The translations under genes were made by a program, and so were the position numbers. Of a stretch of DNA of 64,000 bases, positions 57,898-64,000 are shown one piece after another. Every line of letters starts with the position of its first letter. Position 1 is the stretch's first letter. The DNA is from Manis javanica (lineage: Eukaryota > Chordata > Mammalia > Pholidota > Manidae), in contig NC_133158.1 in the NCBI RefSeq assembly GCF_040802235.1, positions 164,025,401 to 164,089,400 of the forward strand, read 5' to 3'. A model generated the notes under the pieces. That model was not told the DNA's origin. It made no database searches and saw only the letters and a list, made by a program, of their open reading frames with translations.

Positions 57898-58751
57898 CTC
57901 TGTCAAGCCCTTGTGGAAGCCACAGCTCTCCATCTTCCTGATTTGTCGAAGCCCTTCTCATTATACATCCATGAAAGGTCCAGTCAAGCACTAGGAGTCC
58001 TAGGCCAATATTATAGCCCATCCTTTGCCCCAGTAGCTTATCTCTCCAAGCAATCAGACCCCACAGTTCAGGGATGGGCCCCCTGCCTACGGGAGTTAGC
58101 TGCTGGACAGCTCTTGCAGAAAGAAGCTCATAAACTAACATTCAGAGCGCCCCTTACCATTCTGTCCCCACATCACCTATGGGATCTCTTAACCTACAAA
58201 AGTTTACAGACTCTCCCTCCCTCCAGACTCCTGACCTACTGTCCTCTTTCCTCCAAAATCCAGACATTTCTTTCCTCCCCTACCAGCCCCTGAATCCAGC
58301 CACTCTTCTTCCTCTACCCTACTCTCCTCATACTCTCTCGCATGATTGCCTGGAAGCCCTTCACAACTTCCTTCCATGCCACTCCACGATCTCCGAAGGA
58401 GCCCTCTCACACTCTGACCTCATCTGGTTTACTGATGGGTCCTCCTTTAAACATGAGGGCACCCACTACTCAGGATACGCAGTAGTCTCCCTCGAAGATG
58501 TCATTGAGGCACGAGCCCTACCCCCTGGTACAACCAATCAACAGGGCAAACTCATTGCAGCCACCAGAGCTTGCACTCTGGCCCGGGACACGTCTCTCAC
58601 ACTGTACACTGACTCCAAATACGTATTCCACATTCTCTTGTCCCATGCGGCAGTATGGAAAGAACGAGGCCTCCTCACCACAAAAGGAAATTCCATCACT
58701 AATTCAGCCTTAATTACTAAACTTCTAGAGGCTTCACAACTCCCACACTGA
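57898..58751 (+). pseudogene. pol: RT connection and RNase H
   Basis: After the TAG, the connection domain runs to about 58240 in frame with RT, then shifts to another frame (58179-58751) that encodes RNase H. The first catalytic Asp is in WFTDGSS (58433-58435) and another in LYTDSKYVFH (58611-58613), with the helix LIAATRACTLA between. A TGA at 58749 ends the frame. Confidence 0.88.
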
Positions 58752-60077
58752 CTGGGCATAGTCCACTGCAAATCACATCAAAAGGATGACTCCCCCATTA
58801 CAAGAGGTAACAACAAAGCTGACAGAGTAGCCCGGTCGTTTGCCCTATCAGAAGACACACCAGACAACGATCCGTCTGCCCTTGCGGTTTTAGCCTTATC
58901 ACAAGACACCCTCTGTTCCCAGGACAAAGAGTACCTCTTCCGCTTCTTACACGATTTGTTCCATCCTAGCCCCCATTGATCCATTTTTTACAATCCATTT
59001 TTTCTCTCTCTCCTGAAGACAAAACCCTACTTAACCAAATCACCCACAGGTGCACCATCTGCCAATGCACTAACCCTAATACCCCCCTCAAGGCCTGACC
59101 CTTCCTGGCTCATCAAGCAAAGGGTAATGTCCCCGCCACAGATTGGCTAATAGACTTCACTAACATGCCCCCTGTACGGTGTACCAGATACCTACTCGTG
59201 TTAGTAGATACATTTTCAGGATGGGTCGAGGCTTTCCCCACCACTAACAAACGAGCGTCCGCAGTTGCCTCTATCCTCCTCACCCAGATCTTTCCTAGGT
59301 TCAGGATGCCCACTTCCCTCCAATCAGATAATGGCCCTGAGTTCACTGCCCAAATTATCCAGAACCTCTCCAAGTCGCTCTCGCTCCCCTGGCATTTACA
59401 TTGTCCTTATCGACCACAAGCTTCGGGAAAAGTAGAAAGAGCCAATAGGACTCTAAAAGACATCCTGACCAAACTATCTCTAGAACTACACCTTGACTGG
59501 GTTCGCTTACTTCCCTTAGCTCTACTCCACATTTGAGCCCTCCCAAAGAAACCTTCCTTCTTGTCGCCCTTTGAGATCGATCATGTACGGCTGCCCGATT
59601 CTACTCCTGGGGCTCCCTTCCCACAAAGGACCAATTCCTCCCAATATGGCCCTTCCGCTACTCTCTCTCCTCTGCACTGAATTGTGGAAATATCAGGATT
59701 GGCTCCTTCCTGATCCACCCGCCTCCCAAAATCCTCCTGTCTTACAGCTCGGCCAACTAGTGTTTTATAAGCTGCCAGAAGATCTGGCCCCTCTCACCCC
59801 AAAATGGGAAGGTCCACACCCAGTTATTCTCTGCACCCCCTTGTCCACCAAGCTCTTACTGCCTGATAACTCTGTCACCCCTTGCATTCATATCTCCAGG
59901 TTGAAACCAAAGACCCAGGACCCACCTTCTCTGGACACCCAAGACCCATCAGTCACAATCCAGAGTCCTTCAGATACAGCCCAAGACACTGTCTACTCTA
60001 ACACGCCTCATCCCTCTGATCCCTTGAAACTCCGCATCTCCCGTTCACCCCCTTTGCCATCCATACCCGAATCATGA
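58752..60077 (+). pseudogene. pol: Integrase
   Basis: The zinc-finger region is worn but keeps CTICQC (about 59052). The catalytic core has Asp in DWLIDFTNMP (59153-59155), Asp in QSDNGPEF (59327-59329) and Glu in GKVERAN (59435-59437), with the exact 35-residue spacing between the last two. A stop at about 59535 and a frameshift precede the C-terminal part (59571-60077), which includes PLTPKWEGPHPVILCTPLST, the GPxxV-type C-terminal fold. The final stop overlaps the env start as ATGA. Confidence 0.9.
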
Positions 60078-61776
60078 TTTTTTCCTCCTTTACTGCTCTC
60101 TCGCTTTTTTTCCTCATTCCTATTGTCTTCCCCGCCACCCCAGCCACCTTTGTATGGTGGTTCAAAGTCAGACAGACTTACACACAGCATCAAACAAAAG
60201 TTACTGCCCTCATTGCCACATTAGACTGCCCTCTAAAAGGCTGCTCCGGGCCTTTATACCTCCACTTTCCTCCCTCCACCGAAGTGTTCACTAGCAGCTA
60301 CCTTTATTCTCCCTACCTCTGCTTCCTCTATGACCAAATACAAGCCTATTGCAGGCGATGGCAAGACACCTACGGGGGATGTCCCTACTGGTCTTGCACC
60401 ATTCACTACATGGGTAACTCCCGGTACCCACAGTATTACTCCTCCAACCGTTTCATGAAATATCCCAATGGCTCATTCTCCTTATCAATCCCAGATCCCT
60501 GGGACTCTCGATGGGCTGCCGGAGTCACAGCCTCAGTTTACTATGGGGGTTCCTCGACCCCCCATGGTGCCCTTCATATCTCTCGAGAGTATGTTCCCTC
60601 TCATTCCCAGATCTCTCAAGTTGCATCTGATATCAAACATTCCGAAAAAGTTATTATCCAAACTTTTGATGGTGCCTCTTCATCTTCTCACCCCCGCCCC
60701 TCTTTCAATTCCTCCTACTCTTGGTTACAGCTCATTCAGGACACCACCATCTTTATCACCACACCCTTAACACCGCCAATTGTTTCTTGTGCACATCACT
60801 ACAACGCCCACTGCTAGCTGCTGTGCCTCTTAACATTTCCAATTACTCCTTCCATGCAGAAAGACAACCCCTCTGCCCCCTGGCAGACATACCCCTATGG
60901 GAACCAGAATACGCAGATAATCTCACCATTCACTGCTGTGTAGGCCCAGTTCCACCCCCCTCCAGCGCACTTCACTGTCTCTCTATCCACACCCCTACCT
61001 CCGGCTCTAAGACTTTTACGCAGCTGGGACACTTCTTTTGGTGTAATGGCAGTCTTTTTAACTCACTGCCTCCCAACTCCAGAACACCCTGCATTCTCGT
61101 CACCCTAATCCCACAGCTTACACTTTACAGCAGGGCAGAATTCCTTGAGCTTCAACCTCCTTTGCCCTTGCGCACAAGAAGGGCTGCTTTCCTTCCCATT
61201 ATGGTCGGTATTTCCCTAGCCACCTCAGCCATTGGGGCAGGATTTTCAGGGGGAGCCTTGGGTCACTCTCTATGGGCAATTAGAGATCTCAACGCCAAAC
61301 TTGAGGGGGCCCTGACATCCACTGCTGATTCCCTGGCCTCTCTCCAAAGACACGTCACTTCGCTAGCTAAGGTCACCCTTCAAAACCGGCAGGCCTTAGA
61401 TCTGCTTACAGCTGAAAAGGGTGGCACCTGTGTCTTCCTGCGGGAAGAGTGCTGCTATTACATCAATGAATCCGGCATTGTAGAAACTGACATTACCAAA
61501 CTCACCGACCTTGCCTCCAGTCTCCACTCTGCTTCCAATTCCAACCCATTCTCTTCAATACTAACAAACCCCCTCCTTACCTGGCTCTGGCCCATTGCAG
61601 GCCCCATAATAATCATTCTTCTCGCCTGTCTCTTCTTACCCTGTATAATAAAGTTCATCAAATTCCAAGTCAGAAAAATCTCTAATCAAACTTTCAACCA
61701 GCTTTTACTCAGGAACTATCAGCTTCTGGCCACAGAAGATCCCTCACCCTCATGTAACCTCCTCACCACATGCTGA
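60074..61776 (+). pseudogene. env: env with a single frameshift
   Basis: ATG 60074 opens a signal peptide (FTALSLFFLIPIVFP) and SU to 60817. One base is missing near 60755 relative to copy 1. The remaining frame (60721-61776, 351 codons) is open to its natural end. It carries the SU motif CFLC, a furin-type site RTRR (61171-61182), a fusion-peptide-like IMVGISLATSAIGAGF, an immunosuppressive-domain-like LQNRQALDLLTAEKGG and a CX6CC loop (61429-61455). The membrane span is WLWPIAGPIIIILLACLFLP, with a long cytoplasmic tail. The layout is that of gamma-type Env. I saw no other break in these two frames. Confidence 0.92.
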
Positions 61777-62071
61777 GATGGACCCGTCTCTCCGCTGGAA
61801 ACTGTTCCTGGAAACAATGGTCGCAGACGCCTGATTTCTGGCACCCGTGTCCTCTTGGCACTATTGGAATCAACAAGTCCTCGACCTATGGTTACAGGGA
61901 ACCTTCATTGATTTCCAACCTGAAGAAGTCCACACCTACTCGTCCTTACTGTGTGGAGTCCTATCAACTCTTTACTCCCAGTAGCCCTCACTCCCTTCTC
62001 CGCCCTGGTTCAGCAGGAAGCAGTCAGAGAGAAAGCAACGTCCACAACCCCATAGAGGAGAAAGGGGGGAA

Positions 62072-62319
62072 TGAAGGGCCCTCACCCATAAGATGGAGAA
62101 CTTCCTGCTTCTCTTCCGGGTTCTCGGTTCCCGCCAGCGCCACCTGAAGCCCAATCACCTCTCTCCCCCCTCCCAATCCCAGTACCTAGCCAATAGCCAC
62201 CAGCCCCGTAGAAGTAAGACCACAATCACCACATGCCCCTTCCTATATAACCCAGCACTTTTCCCTAATAAAGCGGAATTCTCCAGTGAATTGCTGCTGT
62301 GTGTTGCTCCTTCCTTTCA
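62072..62319 (+). repeat. 3' LTR of ERV-F copy 2
   Basis: This 248-base LTR is preceded by the polypurine tract gaggagaaaggggggaa and followed by GTCAT. It is the undisturbed form of the family LTR; the 5' LTR has a small insertion. Confidence 0.93.
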
Positions 62320-62324
62320 GTCAT

Positions 62325-64000
62325 GCTATATAAAATTAAAGCAAATGAGTCTCGGTATCAAGTACACAGCAAAATTATAATTTTGTTTTCAGTTAAAAAG
62401 ACAAAGTTTTCTTAACTGTTAGTCTGCTCTTAATATTGAAAGATTGCAAAATGTTCTCTAATTGTTTTATCAAAGCAGTTTCTCATGCTTAAAGTCTCAA
62501 TGAGTTGTCTGAGTATTTAAGATAATGAGATCTTAATATTAAAATGACCAAAAGCTAAAGTTTGCTAACAACTGTATAACCTTCTTTATCTGCCTTTGAG
62601 GTATTTTGTTGTCATTCTAGTTAAATAGATAAGTATTGCTTCATAGCAACCTATAATCCTATTTAAGCAAGTGCCTTAAAACTTTTAACAGCTTCCTAAA
62701 ATCAAATGCAAAAAGGTCCTTTTACCTCTAGTTAACTGTGATATTTTTCAGAGGGCCCCTGGAACATGTCAGAGGAATTTTTTTCTCATTGGAGAAAGTA
62801 TTTGGCTAATTTAGCTTATTTATCTGATAAATAATTACCTGCTTAGTTACCTAGAAAGCACTGTCAAAAAGAATAATGCTAAACTTGGTTACTAAATGTT
62901 TTGTTACAGAAATATCAGGATTTCCTTATGTCAACTGTCTTACAGTAAGCTCTCATCAAATCTTTAACCATTGTCATTTGTAAGTCTTTTGTCATTTAGA
63001 GTCACTGTTTTATTACTCCTAAACTAGTAAAGAACTAGATTTCAGCAGAACAAGTATTGATTACATAAGATTAGGTAAACTAAGGAAGATGATTTTGTGG
63101 CTTTTTGTTTCAAATGTTGCTGATAAAGTGTTTTAAGCTTGTTCTCTTAAGCTGACAACAGTTTAGTAAATGACTGCCTTTATAAGCAGAATTGAGACTT
63201 TATCTTTCTCTCTACCTGATCCCTCCAGAATTAAAAAAAACTCTCAGTGACTATTTTTATATTTCATGGCAGATGTTTATTTGCACAAGTTCAATAAGAA
63301 TCTGCTTTTCTTGTAAGAAGACCAATTAGAAACACTGGTTATATTACCAAGGCTTTGACTAGAACGTCATACCTGAGAGACACATGCATAAACTCAGATA
63401 TGAACAGCTTTAAGGAACTAAGGTTGACTTTATAAAGCCAACAAAGCCCCTTGGAAGAACTAGCCTAGTACCTTGCTTACAGAGTTCCCAGCAGCCTTAC
63501 CAGGTGAGTAAGGAAGGTCACTTCCTGGCAGGTGCAGGAATCTCAAGATGTCTTAGAGACCTCAAGAAGAGAATTCACCCAAATCTATAGGTACTTTAGG
63601 CAAAGCCTGATGGCAAGTCTGGCTTGGCTGTCTAGCCTCGAGAGGCCTTTAAAAGTTCAATCTGAAATTCCTTATAAAAAGTTCCAGCAAAGCACATTTA
63701 AAAGAGCCTGTGTAATCAATTGCTCTTCTTGCTGCACTTATGCAAATAATCAAGCCAGCTGTTAATTATTTTCTTAATCTGGCTACTTCTAATAAAAATA
63801 AGGGTGATTTTACAGAAAAGTATTGTTTCAATAATGCAGTCTTATCTATACTAAATCCTAATACTTGTCATCGAGATGTAAACTCAAATCCAGAATTTTA
63901 ATTTCCCCATAATACCTGGCTATGATTCTCAATTAGACTCTTCATATTTCCAGTTCTCATATTCAGCCATGCATTTTTAATCTCATCAAGCGTGTCCTTC
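62325..64000 (+). other. Non-coding ERV-associated module, right part
   Basis: This AT-rich, non-coding sequence continues the module broken by the ERV-F insertion. From 62325 to about 62920 it matches the minus strand of about 15800-15210, up to 'tttgttacagaaatatca'. There the other copy switches into env and this one does not. Further right, phrases such as 'cagagttcccagcagcctta' and 'aaagccaacaaagcccctt' recall internal parts of old class I ERVs (MER4-like), from memory only. It runs off the window. Confidence 0.55.

Larger units (their letters stand above)
53739..62319 (+). mobile_element. ERV-F-like class I provirus, copy 2 (nearly complete)
   Basis: An 8.6-kb provirus has LTRs of 256 and 248 bases and a perfect 5-bp target duplication GTCAT (53734-53738 and 62320-62324). 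It has a tRNA-Phe-like primer site and gag, pro, pol and env in order. Gag and pro-pol are in the same frame separated by a UGA, the gammaretrovirus readthrough arrangement. The env ATG overlaps the pol stop. Damage is limited to scattered frameshifts and stops. The LTRs differ at about 15 positions (6%) plus one indel by eye. Confidence 0.95.

Overview
The window is nuclear DNA of a placental mammal. The evidence is LINE-1 (L1) elements with a recognisable 5' UTR, ORF1 and ORF2, MIR-like fragments, an ERV-L remnant, several endogenous proviruses of classes I and II, and an intron-less copy of the Rho-kinase gene ROCK1. I see no intact cellular gene. I also see no lineage-typical young SINE (Alu, B1/B2, Can-SINE, Bov-tA), so the order cannot be named from this sequence. 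Every coding stretch I recognise is retroviral, LINE-derived or a processed pseudogene, and all carry stops, frameshifts or deletions.

Layout. 1-1660: no recognised content. 1669-2240: ancient L1 3' end (+). 2250-3550: 5'-truncated L1 (-). 3648-5850: ERV-L fragment (-) with 3' LTR and integrase. 5851-28840: one essentially full-length L1 (-) split into three blocks (5851-9452, 12773-13325, 26500-28840). The first gap holds a compact, deleted class II-like provirus (9453-12772, +, 6-bp target duplication). The second holds a class II provirus with a tRNA-Lys3-type primer site (13326-26499, -), itself interrupted by a class I ERV-F-like provirus (16771-24020, +, 5-bp target duplication). 28850-30415: 5' half of another L1 (-). 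31344-38315: a longer class II provirus (-) with gag, dUTPase/protease, RT, RNase H, integrase and env remnants and a 6-bp target duplication. 38322-46177: AT-rich DNA with MIR-like pieces, a solo class I LTR (40659-40971) and a weak old LINE remnant. 46178-51085: ROCK1 processed pseudogene. 51507-52845: 5' LTR and start of gag of another class I ERV. 52845-53738 and 62325-64000: a non-coding ERV-associated module that is also present, inverted, inside the provirus at 13326-26499. 53739-62319: a nearly complete ERV-F-like provirus (+) with gag, pro, pol and env.

Biologically this is a transposon graveyard with a readable insertion order. L1 came first, then class II ERVs, then ERV-F inside one of them. 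By-eye LTR comparison fits this: about 8% between the LTRs of the 31-38 kb provirus, 6% for the 53.7-62.3 kb ERV-F, 4% for the 13.3-26.5 kb class II element, and 3.5% for the short provirus and the nested ERV-F. The most unusual points are a class II pol paired with a CX6CC (gamma/alpha-type) transmembrane Env, a tRNA-Phe-type primer site on a class II-like element, a module shared between elements of different classes, and a roughly 490-bp insert with a tRNA-Lys-like sequence in one ERV-F gag.
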